This document shows, piece by piece, positions 1 through 6,340 of a stretch of 7,008 nt of DNA; the stretch's first letter is position 1; every line of letters starts with the position of its first letter. A program made the position numbers and the translations under genes. The notes below the pieces were generated by a model, which had not been told where the DNA came from, did no database searches, and saw nothing but the letters and a program-made list of their open reading frames with translations. Location: positions 1 to 7,008 of the forward strand of contig JAWLES010000126.1 in the NCBI GenBank assembly GCA_041685935.1, written 5' to 3'. Source of the stretch: JAIPEK01 sp041685935 (GTDB lineage Bacteria > Desulfobacterota > Desulfobacteria > Desulfobacterales > Desulfobacteraceae).

Positions 1-1
1 T

Positions 2-916
2 ATCATTGAACTTCCCTTTTCCGCATATTCCACCTTTGCCATTGAAGAAAAGTTCGGCTTCAACAAAACAACCCTGAAGGTTTTCATCACGGACAAGGTA
101 AAATCGGTGATCCTGTCAATCATCATCGGCGCCCCTTTTTTGTTTTCAATCCTGCTGTTTTTTGAACATACCGGCCGGAATGCTTGGTGGATATGCTGGT
201 TGGTCTCAACCCTCTTTATCATCGCTGTCCAGTTCATCGTCCCCACCTGGATACTGCCCCTTTTCAACAAGTTCACCCCGCTTGAATCCGGAGAGCTCAG
301 CAGAACAGTCAAGGCGTATGCCGATTCGATCCATTTTTCCGTCAGCAACATATTCGTCATGGACGGTTCCAGGAGGAGTACCAAATCCAATGCATTTTTC
401 ACCGGCTTCGGCAAAAACAGGCGCATCGTTCTTTTTGACACCCTTGTTAACAATCATTCCATAAACGAACTTCTGGCGATTCTTGCCCATGAAATGGGGC
501 ATTATAAAAAACGGCACCTTTTAAAAAACATGGTAGCGGGAATTTTGCAGGCAGGGGCCATCTTTTTTCTGATGTCCGTGATCATCCATGAGAAGGCGCT
601 TTTTGAGGCTTTTTTCATGGAGAATATGTCTGTATACGCAGGGCTGATCTTTTTCGGGCTTCTGTACTCCCCGATTGATCTTATTTTGTCGGTACTCATG
701 CAAATATCCTCAAGAAGGGATGAATTTGAGGCGGATCGATTCGCCGTGCAAACAGGGGATCATGCACCCCATCTGATCAATGCGCTGAAAAAACTCTCGG
801 TGAGCAACCTTTCAAACCTAACCCCGCACCCCTTTCATGTGTTTCTGAATTACTCCCACCCTCCGGTGCTTGACCGGATCAGCAGACTCAAGTCTTTCAG
901 CGGCACGTCTCCCTGA
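2..916 (+). CDS. Ste24-type CAAX prenyl protease (peptidase M48), 5' truncated by window edge
   Basis: Integral membrane zinc metalloprotease of the M48/Ste24 family. Known members cut CAAX-type or other membrane-associated peptides at the cytoplasmic membrane; the bacterial substrate is unknown. The frame is open from base 2, so the start lies outside; about 304 residues are visible, against roughly 410-420 for full Ste24. The GTG at 107 is not the real start, because the conserved N-domain motif ELPFSAYSTF...EEKFGFNKTT lies upstream of it in frame. Zinc motif HEMGH is encoded at 488-502, followed by KKRH; the likely third ligand is the first Glu of EFEAD (722-724) after SSRRD. At least four hydrophobic segments are visible (encoded near 110-165, 185-250, 540-590 and 630-700). 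The gene ends inside the convergent hydrolase gene, overlapping it by 20 bases. The family call is strong; function in this organism is inferred. Confidence 0.93.
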   Translation: MIELPFSAYSTFAIEEKFGFNKTTLKVFITDKVKSVILSIIIGAPFLFSILLFFEHTGRNAWWICWLVSTLFIIAVQFIVPTWILPLFNKFTPLESGELSRTVKAYADSIHFSVSNIFVMDGSRRSTKSNAFFTGFGKNRRIVLFDTLVNNHSINELLAILAHEMGHYKKRHLLKNMVAGILQAGAIFFLMSVIIHEKALFEAFFMENMSVYAGLIFFGLLYSPIDLILSVLMQISSRRDEFEADRFAVQTGDHAPHLINALKKLSVSNLSNLTPHPFHVFLNYSHPPVLDRISRLKSFSGTSP

Positions 917-1811
917 TATACTTTTCAATATGAGCCCGGACCATATCCCTGATATCCTTTTTTTCAAACAGAAGTTCATGGTAACCCCCTTCCACCGGGA
1001 CAAATGAACAGGCAGGCAGCAAGTCGGCAAGCCGTTTCTGGGCACGGACATCAACTAGACGGTCCTCGAGTGCACTCAACAGAAGGACCGGCTCTGTCAC
1101 ACCTGCGGCATATGAAGGGTCTCCCAGAAGATCAATGGATTGGAACGCCGCATGAACCCACCCCCATGTTACACCTCCCAATGCCAGTTCCGGGTTTTTC
1201 TCCACTGCATTGTGGTGAATCAAAAATTTTTCCCGGTCATGGGTGAGAATATTGCCTTCATATGGCATATCTTCAGGTACGTAATCCTTTCCTCCGGGAA
1301 CATACCGGTCTGCGAATCCCGCCCTGCAGAACACTTTGGCAGTCAATGAGGCAAGAGGTCTTGGAAAAGGCCTGGTGACGATGTCGATCATCGGACTGAG
1401 CAGTACTGCCCCATGAACGATTCCGGGATGTTCTCTTATAAACCTCAAAGCAATATGGCCGCCCATGGAATGACCAACAAGGATAACCGGAAGGCCGTCC
1501 GGATTAATGTTCCGGTCAAACAGCAGTCGAAGGTCCTGAATATAATCTTTAAAATCGTTCACATACCCCTTGTGCCTGTTCTCCAGCTCCCTGCCTGACA
1601 GTCCCTGCCCCCGCCAGTCCAGTGTGGCCACATCAAATCCCTTATTCAGGAAATTATGGATAATGCAGCCGTACTTTTCGATGAACTCGGCCCTGCCGTT
1701 TAAAACAACCACAAGCGCGCAAGGGTCGATTACCTGGGAACGGGCTGTTGCATAACGGATTTTTATCCCGTCATACGAAGCAAACTCATCAAACTTGAGT
1801 GAATCAGTCAT
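897..1811 (-). CDS. PldB-like alpha/beta hydrolase (lysophospholipase L2 / monoacylglycerol lipase family)
   Basis: Soluble serine hydrolase of the Hydrolase_4 group, 304 residues. The nucleophile elbow is GHSMGG (residues 113-118, Ser115), the likely acid is Asp250 in SALEDRLVD, and the His is His278 in GGYHELLFEK. The N-terminal NGRAEFIEKY (38-47) and DWRGQGLSGR (65-74), together with the C-terminal YHELLFEK block, match the PldB lysophospholipase L2 pattern, so a lysophospholipid or monoacylglycerol ester is the likely substrate. This is family inference: esterase specificity cannot be read from sequence. No signal peptide is seen. The ATG at 1811 lies 3 bases after the stop of the diguanylate cyclase gene, and an AGGGG about 9 bases upstream, inside that gene, can serve as ribosome site. 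The two are therefore probably co-transcribed. The 3' end overlaps the convergent protease gene. Confidence 0.92.
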   Translation of the reverse strand: MTDSLKFDEFASYDGIKIRYATARSQVIDPCALVVVLNGRAEFIEKYGCIIHNFLNKGFDVATLDWRGQGLSGRELENRHKGYVNDFKDYIQDLRLLFDRNINPDGLPVILVGHSMGGHIALRFIREHPGIVHGAVLLSPMIDIVTRPFPRPLASLTAKVFCRAGFADRYVPGGKDYVPEDMPYEGNILTHDREKFLIHHNAVEKNPELALGGVTWGWVHAAFQSIDLLGDPSYAAGVTEPVLLLSALEDRLVDVRAQKRLADLLPACSFVPVEGGYHELLFEKKDIRDMVRAHIEKYIRETCR

Positions 1812-1814
1812 TAT

Positions 1815-3104
1815 TTACAGCCCCTGGTAAACACATCTGTTTCGCCCGTTTTCCTTGGCCCGGTATAATGCCTCATCCGCAGCCTGGAGAAGCATTTCCG
1901 GCCGGGCAGCTTCACCTGGAACACCGCTTGCCACACCTACGCTTACTGTAATACACTCATCAATCCGGGAGGTTGCATGGGGAATGTTCAGGCCCCTGAC
2001 AAGAAAACGGACCTTCTCAGCAACGCAGCGCCCTCCTTCAGCACCGGTCTCAGGCAGTATAAACGCAAACTCCTCCCCTCCGTATCTCGCTGCAAGGTCT
2101 GCGGAACGCTGTCCACTGGTTTTCAGTACATTTGCAACTTTTTTCAGGCATTCATCCCCTGCCTGATGGCCATACGTGTCATTGTACAATTTAAAGTAAT
2201 CAATATCACAGAGCATGACTGAAAATGCCCGGCCTGTCCGCCTGTGACGGCCCCACTCGGCAGCCAGATACTCATCAAAACGCCTTCTGTTGGGAATTTG
2301 TGTCAGTCCGTCCTGAACAGACAAAAGCTTGAGTTTTTCATTGGCTTTTTGAAGTCCGGATTCGGCGCGTACGGTGGCGCTGATATCAACGGTATAGCCG
2401 TCAAATCCGTTTATTCTGCCGTATTTGTCACGGGTGGCTTTTGCATAGCACAAGGCCCAGACGCAGGAGCCGTCCTTTCTGGAAAGCTCCGCTCTCATGC
2501 GTTTGACCTCGTCAGCTTCATAAAGATGAAACATAAACTCCCGGCCTTTTTCCCGGCCGGCAAACATTTGAGTTGTCACATCATTGATTTTATCCACAAC
2601 CGACCTGGAAGATTCGTACCCGAGCATCCAGGCAAGCTCGGGGTTGGCGGATTCAATGCATCCGTTTATATCGGCGTGGAACATCCCCACCGGAGCGAAC
2701 ATGTAAATGTCATTAAGCTGTTTTTTTACCTCTTTCGTGCTGCTGTTGAGCTTGATCAGCTTTGTAATGTCTCTTGCAAGAATGGCTATGCCGAGCTTTT
2801 CACCGCAGGTACTGGTAATGGGGGTATAAAAAATGTCATACCAGATTTTATTTTTGCATGAGTCATAAAGGGTTCCGCTGGAAAAGCCGGTGCCGGAAAG
2901 ATTCAGCAGGGATTCCCGGTCAAGAGGGATGCTTCCGTCAAGAGGCCTGGCCATGGCCTCATCTTCTGAAATACCGAAAAGATTTACAGCAGCAGAATTC
3001 CAGGTAAATACGTTCAGGTCGGTATCCGCCTCGATGTAAGCCATTCCCGCCTGGCCGATCAGATTGGACAGTGCAATGACCCTGTCAAACAACTTAATAT
3101 CCAT
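1815..3104 (-). CDS. Diguanylate cyclase with two PAS domains (PAS-PAS-GGDEF)
   Basis: Makes cyclic di-GMP from two GTP. Residue numbers here count from a TTG at 3116, the longest start; subtract 4 for the ATG at 3104. PAS 1 spans about 13-120 (ending ILARDITKL) and PAS 2 about 133-250 (ending GFDGYTVDIS). A short linker helix leads into the GGDEF domain (about 265-433), which opens with DGLTQIPNRRRFDE. The active-site loop is GGEEF (346-350), an active variant, and metal-binding Asp304 lies in CDIDYFK. An intact inhibitory I-site RSAD (337-340) sits five residues before the loop, so product inhibition is expected. No membrane segment or signal peptide is seen, so it should sense a cytoplasmic cue through PAS; the ligand is unknown. 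I prefer ATG, because an AGGGA lies only 3 bases before the TTG, but that site is also far (15) from the ATG, so the start is uncertain. First gene of a pair with the hydrolase. Confidence 0.93.
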   Translation of the reverse strand: MDIKLFDRVIALSNLIGQAGMAYIEADTDLNVFTWNSAAVNLFGISEDEAMARPLDGSIPLDRESLLNLSGTGFSSGTLYDSCKNKIWYDIFYTPITSTCGEKLGIAILARDITKLIKLNSSTKEVKKQLNDIYMFAPVGMFHADINGCIESANPELAWMLGYESSRSVVDKINDVTTQMFAGREKGREFMFHLYEADEVKRMRAELSRKDGSCVWALCYAKATRDKYGRINGFDGYTVDISATVRAESGLQKANEKLKLLSVQDGLTQIPNRRRFDEYLAAEWGRHRRTGRAFSVMLCDIDYFKLYNDTYGHQAGDECLKKVANVLKTSGQRSADLAARYGGEEFAFILPETGAEGGRCVAEKVRFLVRGLNIPHATSRIDECITVSVGVASGVPGEAARPEMLLQAADEALYRAKENGRNRCVYQGL

Positions 3105-3144
3105 AATCCGCTGCAAAAGTCCCTGAGTTAATTTCTCTAACTAG

Positions 3145-3188
3145 ATAGTATGAATTTTGATCTTTTTCAACATGAAAAAACATACTAT
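3145..3188. repeat. Nested inverted repeats in the divergent promoter region
   Basis: Outer arms ATAGTATG (3145-3152) and CATACTAT (3181-3188) are a perfect 8-base inverted repeat. Inside lies a perfect 7-base hairpin, TTTTTCA (3163-3169), loop ACA, TGAAAAA (3173-3179). The right outer arm overlaps the -10 box of the phosphoesterase promoter. The left arm gives TACTAT on the minus strand, a possible -10 for the cyclase gene, with TTGAAA at 3170-3165 as a poorly spaced (14) -35. The symmetry suggests an operator shared by both directions; this is inference. Confidence 0.5.
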
Positions 3189-3191
3189 AAT
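3164..3191 (+). promoter_or_regulatory. Sigma70-like promoter of the phosphoesterase gene
   Basis: A perfect TATAAT at 3186-3191 is preceded, with a 16-base spacer, by TTTTCA at 3164-3169, a 4/6 match to TTGACA. Transcription would begin near 3198, about 26 bases before the ATG at 3224, which leaves the Shine-Dalgarno site inside the message. This placement also argues against the GTG at 3200 as the start codon. Confidence 0.55.
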
Positions 3192-3213
3192 ACGAAGCAG
3201 TGTTTACCAAACC

Positions 3214-3218
3214 GGGAG
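3214..3218 (+). promoter_or_regulatory. Shine-Dalgarno site fixing the phosphoesterase start
   Basis: GGGAG lies five bases before ATG 3224. The in-frame GTG at 3200 has no comparable site and would add eight residues before the conserved beta-strand MKRLIVTADIHG, so ATG 3224 is chosen. Confidence 0.7.
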
Positions 3219-3223
3219 AATGC

Positions 3224-3739
3224 ATGAAAAGACTGATTGTCACCGCGGATATCCACGGAAGTTTTTCAACCTGGCTTACCGTGAAAGAGCTTATCAGAAA
3301 AGATGACTTTCTGGCAGTGGCCGGTGATCTTTTTGATACAAAGTTCGGCAACAGGATGGACTCGGATTTTCAGCCTGAATTCATCCGGGAGGATGCTGCA
3401 TCAATATGCGACCGGCTGTTTTACGTATATGGAAACTGTGATACGGAAAGCTTTTTCCCGAAGTATACCCGGCATCTTGAATTCAGCATGTTCGGCCGCC
3501 ATATACTGCTCACCCATGGTCACAGGTTTCTCCCGGAGACCTCGTTCGATCCCGGCATCATCATCCAGGGCCACACACATGTGCCCAAACTTGAAAAGAT
3601 CAACGGTGTGGTGCACATGAACCCCGGGTCACTGAAAAAGCCTAAAAACCGTATATACACCTACGGAATCATAGAAAACGGCAGCGCTGCGATCATTGAT
3701 TTAAAAAACAACACGGCATTGTCCAGGATAACCATCTGA
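3224..3739 (+). CDS. yfcE: YfcE/MJ0936-type metallophosphoesterase (phosphodiesterase)
   Basis: Small cytoplasmic di-metal phosphoesterase of 171 residues; E. coli YfcE is about 184. All five family motifs are present in order: DIHG (9-12), GDLFD (34-38), GNCD (70-73), LTHGH (96-100) and GHTH (116-119), followed by the structural MNPGSLKKPK (132-141). These supply the Asp, His and Asn ligands for the two metals, usually Mn. Known YfcE hydrolyses artificial phosphodiesters; its physiological substrate is not settled, so none is claimed. The family name is well supported, while strict orthology to E. coli yfcE is not tested. It is a single-gene unit, divergent from the cyclase gene and convergent with the J-domain gene, whose stop lies 15 bases beyond its own. 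No strong terminator is visible between them. Confidence 0.92.
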   Translation: MKRLIVTADIHGSFSTWLTVKELIRKDDFLAVAGDLFDTKFGNRMDSDFQPEFIREDAASICDRLFYVYGNCDTESFFPKYTRHLEFSMFGRHILLTHGHRFLPETSFDPGIIIQGHTHVPKLEKINGVVHMNPGSLKKPKNRIYTYGIIENGSAAIIDLKNNTALSRITI

Positions 3740-3754
3740 AGCAGGCGGAAAAAT

Positions 3755-4426
3755 CTATTTCCCAACCTTTTTTATCCTGGAAACCGGGCTGACCGGACTG
3801 ACCGGGCCGGGATCAGTATCACGCCGTCCCTGGGGTGAAGCCATTCTTTTTTTCAGATTCATATAGACGGTATAATTATAGACACTGCGGTGACGGCACC
3901 CGCCCCTGACCTGAAACGATGATTTTTTCCGGCCGGATTCCCTGAAACTCTCGTTGAAAACCGTTTGAAAGGATCTGTTTTTCCGGCGGTGTCCGCACCG
4001 GCCCTGCGGTCCCGCTCCTGCGCTTCCGGGTCTCCTTTGCCGGCGGGATTCTCCCGCCTTTTTCCTTCTTTGAAAACCTGAAAAAGACTTTCCCATGTTG
4101 CGGACAAAGGAAAAAACACTTTTTGTTCTTTCATCTGCCGGGTCCGATTTTTCAGTATCAGACGTTCTCCCTTTCTCGGCGGGCCCATGAGAAGGAGCCG
4201 AATCTTCAGCATAATCCGTTTTTTCCGGCTGTCTCTTCTTGAGCTCTTTTGACAGGAAATTGAAGGCAACGTTGATTTCCTTCATCCTGGCTTCATTTGC
4301 GTCACTTTCAGGGCTGTACCTGACACGGTCGGGATGATGCTGTTTGGCAAGTCTTCTGAAAGCCTCCCTGGCATCTTCAAAATCTGCAGACGGGGTAAGC
4401 TCCATGATCCGGAGTGCGGTTGTCAT
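3755..4426 (-). CDS. J-domain (DnaJ-like) protein with long basic tail
   Basis: Probable Hsp70 (DnaK) co-chaperone lacking the Gly/Phe-rich and zinc-finger regions of DnaJ (class C type). The N-terminal J domain covers about residues 1-66, with helix II EAFRRLAKQHH and the essential HPD (31-33) followed by RVRY; KEINVAFNFL fits helix III. After this comes a charged, probably disordered linker (about 67-103), then an Arg/Lys-rich stretch (about 118-178) and a C-terminal segment VYNYTVYMNLKKRMASPQ ending in three PVS repeats and RIKKVGK. The tail matches nothing I recognise; its basic character suggests RNA, DNA or acidic-partner binding (inference). Start: ATG 4432 adds Met-Asp but has AAGG only 3 bases upstream; ATG 4426 gives 9 bases and is preferred. 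It diverges from the DUF89-like gene. Confidence 0.85.
   Translation of the reverse strand: MTTALRIMELTPSADFEDAREAFRRLAKQHHPDRVRYSPESDANEARMKEINVAFNFLSKELKKRQPEKTDYAEDSAPSHGPAEKGRTSDTEKSDPADERTKSVFSFVRNMGKSFSGFQRRKKAGESRRQRRPGSAGAGPQGRCGHRRKNRSFQTVFNESFRESGRKKSSFQVRGGCRHRSVYNYTVYMNLKKRMASPQGRRDTDPGPVSPVSPVSRIKKVGK
3779..3805 (-). repeat. Three 9-base repeats encoding Pro-Val-Ser x3
   Basis: Three adjacent 9-base units (3797-3805, 3788-3796, 3779-3787 on the minus strand: CCGGTCAGT, CCGGTCAGC, CCGGTTTCC) encode PVS three times near the C-terminus of the J-domain protein. The first two units differ at one base. In-frame slippage here would change the repeat number without breaking the gene. 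Confidence 0.7.
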
Positions 4427-4441
4427 ATCCATATACCTTAT

Positions 4442-4470
4442 CTCATAAGCCCAAATTCCTTTTTTGTCAA
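4442..4470 (-). promoter_or_regulatory. Candidate sigma70 promoter of the J-domain gene
   Basis: On the minus strand a perfect TTGACA (4470-4465) is followed after 17 bases by TATGAG (4447-4442), a 4/6 match to TATAAT. The predicted transcript start, near 4435, would leave almost no leader and would exclude the AAGG ribosome site. The -10 assignment is therefore less certain than the -35. Confidence 0.42.
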
Positions 4471-4494
4471 TGCTCCGGCATCACACAAATGGTT

Positions 4495-4523
4495 TTGATT
4501 CAGATGAGAATACGTGATAGAAT
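4495..4523 (+). promoter_or_regulatory. Sigma70-like promoter with extended -10 for the DUF89-like gene
   Basis: TTGATT (4495-4500), a 17-base spacer and TAGAAT (4518-4523) form a good promoter. TG at 4515-4516 supplies an extended -10 (TGATAGAAT). The expected transcript start near 4530 lies downstream of the long upstream extension of the reading frame, which supports translation from ATG 4546. It sits back to back with the J-domain promoter, with 24 bases between the two -35 boxes. Confidence 0.65.
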
Positions 4524-4536
4524 CCACAAAACAAAC

Positions 4537-4541
4537 GGAGG
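4537..4541 (+). promoter_or_regulatory. Shine-Dalgarno site fixing the DUF89-like start
   Basis: GGAGG ends four bases before ATG 4546. The same reading frame is open upstream to 4414, but that extension runs through the promoter region and has no ribosome site, so it is not treated as coding. Confidence 0.7.
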
Positions 4542-4545
4542 ACGG

Positions 4546-6294
4546 ATGAACGAAGAAAAACTTATTCCATACTGTTTCGGAAAAGAGCCTGACCTAGACG
4601 CCTGGTTCACATCCTTTTTTCTGGAAAACCATATCGACCATTTTGCCTACCCCTTGAAAGCAGGTTCCAGGGAACAGGTTGAATTCATGGTCTATCTCGA
4701 TGAAAATGAACGGTACTATCCCTGCTCGGACAATATGTTCGCTTCCATCATGTCCCGGACAAACAAGGACTTCGTTGAAAGCAGATATGAAAAGGCTCAT
4801 CAGAAAATCATCAACCTTATTGATGAGCTGATTTTGGGCGAGCATGACAATGCGTTTTTAAAATCCCTGATAAGGATCAAGTACGACCACGAAGTCAGAA
4901 TCGGACTGATTATTCCCTCAAGGCTTGAAAAACGCCTTTTTCAGATTTTTGTCAGCCGGACGCATATTGAAGACCCCCAGGCGCTTAACAAGCAGGAGAG
5001 AAACCGTAAAATTAAAAACAACCTCGATTCCGACGGCTTGAGGGCTGCTCTGGATCATACGGATGAAAGTTTTACGTGCACAACCGATACCAGTCTTGAA
5101 AAGATAAAAGAAAAAATTGAAACCATCGAAATCGGACGGCTTATCACTTTAATGGGTGCGGATGCACTGTGGCGCCCTGACAAATTGTTCAAACCGGAAA
5201 AAGACAATTTTCTTTCGATTTTCAACACCAGGATCAACGGAAACGGTTTTGAAATTCTTTCGGAAAAACTTCGCAGGAAAAAAAGAAGGATACTCTGGCT
5301 CTCCAACGAATCCGGAGAAATAGTTGCTGACATTTTCATGATTCAGCATCTTGCGGAACAGGGCCATACCATCATTCTCTCTGTCAAGGACGAATCCTTT
5401 TTCACCAAGGTATCCATCACCGACACCCACAATGATCCCTCAATCTCAGCGGGCCTCAGGAATGCCACCTTCATACACGGGAAGAATCTGAGCAAAAATT
5501 CACTTGTTACCATGCTCAAGTCCAACAAAAACATTTTCGTGGTGTCGGACGGCACACGGGAGAACCTGAACCTGCTGTTTGTATCCACCACCTTTTCCAG
5601 GCTTTTCAAGGAAGTGGACTTTATCGTATCAAGGGGACACGGTCAGAAAAAGAGACTGTTCGACTCACATTTCAAGTTCACACAGGACATTTTCAGCATA
5701 ACCGGAGGACAGAACGGCTCGATCTGCGTAGAATTCAAGGAAAAGGCTGAAAATGCGGTCAAATTCTCCCATGAAGCCCTTGAAAGAAAAGCCGGAACCA
5801 TCATCGAAAGCATGAGGCGGGCACGTAAAGAAAAGATGACCGTGATGTTCTACAGCGGGATAGTGGGATCGATCCCCGGAAAAATCGATGTGGCCAAAAA
5901 GATAATGTCCGTCTTTATCAATCATCTGCAGAAGGAATCAAACAATCTGTTTATCATTAATCCTTCACTCTACTACGAGCCTGGAATGGATGCGGATGAT
6001 CTGATGTACATGTGGGAAATCGTTCAGAGAAGCGGTTTTATAGACATATGGAGATTCCAGACCGCTGACGACATTTCAAAATCGTTTTCCCTGATGAATG
6101 AAAAAGTGCCCCCTGAATGGATCGGAAAGGATGCTACTTACAGCACAGGCTGCACCAAGGAGATCAAGATTGCAAAGGATGTCCAGAAACGATTCCCTGA
6201 AATGCAGATAATCGGACCTTCGGTGGAAAGATTCATGCGCCGCCGGGAATATGGTGTCGGCAGCATGTATGACAAAACCCTGACCCGGTCGTGA
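4546..6294 (+). CDS. DUF89/ARMT1-like domain protein with unrecognised C-terminal domain
   Basis: 582-residue soluble protein of unknown function. The middle (about 200-400) resembles the DUF89 damage-control phosphatase fold: RRILWLSNESGEIVADIFMI (247-266) matches the DUF89 pattern L-x-D-N-x-G-E-I-V-x-D, followed by a strand (ILSVK, 277-281), an Asp-containing loop SITDTHND (290-297), and VDFIVSRGHGQ (357-367) at the place of the usual D-x-I-I-x-K-G-x-G-N. By hand alignment the metal-ligand pair Asp-Asn is replaced by Asn254-Glu255, so phosphatase activity is doubtful or the metal site differs. The N-terminal 200 residues are mostly helical and charged. The C-terminal part (about 430-582) has strands MTVMFYSGIVGSIPGK and LFIINPSLYYEPGMD, then DATYSTGCTKE and a closing RRREYGVGSMYDK that looks conserved; I do not know this domain. 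It is transcribed alone from its own promoter. The DUF89 link is moderately sure; the function is not known. Confidence 0.82.
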   Translation: MNEEKLIPYCFGKEPDLDAWFTSFFLENHIDHFAYPLKAGSREQVEFMVYLDENERYYPCSDNMFASIMSRTNKDFVESRYEKAHQKIINLIDELILGEHDNAFLKSLIRIKYDHEVRIGLIIPSRLEKRLFQIFVSRTHIEDPQALNKQERNRKIKNNLDSDGLRAALDHTDESFTCTTDTSLEKIKEKIETIEIGRLITLMGADALWRPDKLFKPEKDNFLSIFNTRINGNGFEILSEKLRRKKRRILWLSNESGEIVADIFMIQHLAEQGHTIILSVKDESFFTKVSITDTHNDPSISAGLRNATFIHGKNLSKNSLVTMLKSNKNIFVVSDGTRENLNLLFVSTTFSRLFKEVDFIVSRGHGQKKRLFDSHFKFTQDIFSITGGQNGSICVEFKEKAENAVKFSHEALERKAGTIIESMRRARKEKMTVMFYSGIVGSIPGKIDVAKKIMSVFINHLQKESNNLFIINPSLYYEPGMDADDLMYMWEIVQRSGFIDIWRFQTADDISKSFSLMNEKVPPEWIGKDATYSTGCTKEIKIAKDVQKRFPEMQIIGPSVERFMRRREYGVGSMYDKTLTRS

Positions 6295-6313
6295 CCCCCT
6301 GCTATCCGGGACG

Positions 6314-6334
6314 GGCTCGGTGTCAGCCTGAGCC
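6314..6334. terminator. Candidate hairpin between convergent genes
   Basis: GGCTCGG (6314-6320) pairs with CCTGAGCC (6328-6334, one G-U) around a 7-base loop, 20 bases after the stop of the DUF89-like gene and 7 before the stop of the facing scaffold gene. The position suits a terminator, possibly two-way, but neither strand has a clear T run after the stem, so an intrinsic terminator is not proven. Confidence 0.38.
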
Positions 6335-6340
6335 GGGGCC

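Noticed and set aside
107..109. GTG as start of the protease gene
   Set aside because: The frame is open to the window edge and the upstream residues match the conserved Ste24 N-domain, so the gene begins outside the window.
2244..2861. 205-codon open frame on the plus strand opposite the cyclase gene
   Set aside because: It is the complement of a clearly conserved PAS region, has no recognisable domain and no ribosome site of note; a shadow frame.
3681..3690. GCAGCGCTGC palindrome near the end of the phosphoesterase gene, considered as a terminator
   Set aside because: It lies inside the coding sequence, has no loop and is not followed by a T run.
3747..3762. GGAAA...TTTCC hairpin between the convergent phosphoesterase and J-domain genes
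   Set aside because: Only five weak pairs with a 6-base loop; too unstable to call a terminator, although a short T run follows at 3767.
3859..4269. 136-codon minus-strand frame inside the J-domain gene, considered as evidence of a frameshift in the tail
   Set aside because: Both frames are open because the region is GC-rich and low in complexity. The J-domain frame continues without a break to a plausible end, and I see no recognised motif in the alternative.
4414..4545. N-terminal extension of the DUF89-like frame by 44 codons
   Set aside because: It overlaps the J-domain gene start and the promoter, while ATG 4546 has GGAGG just upstream.
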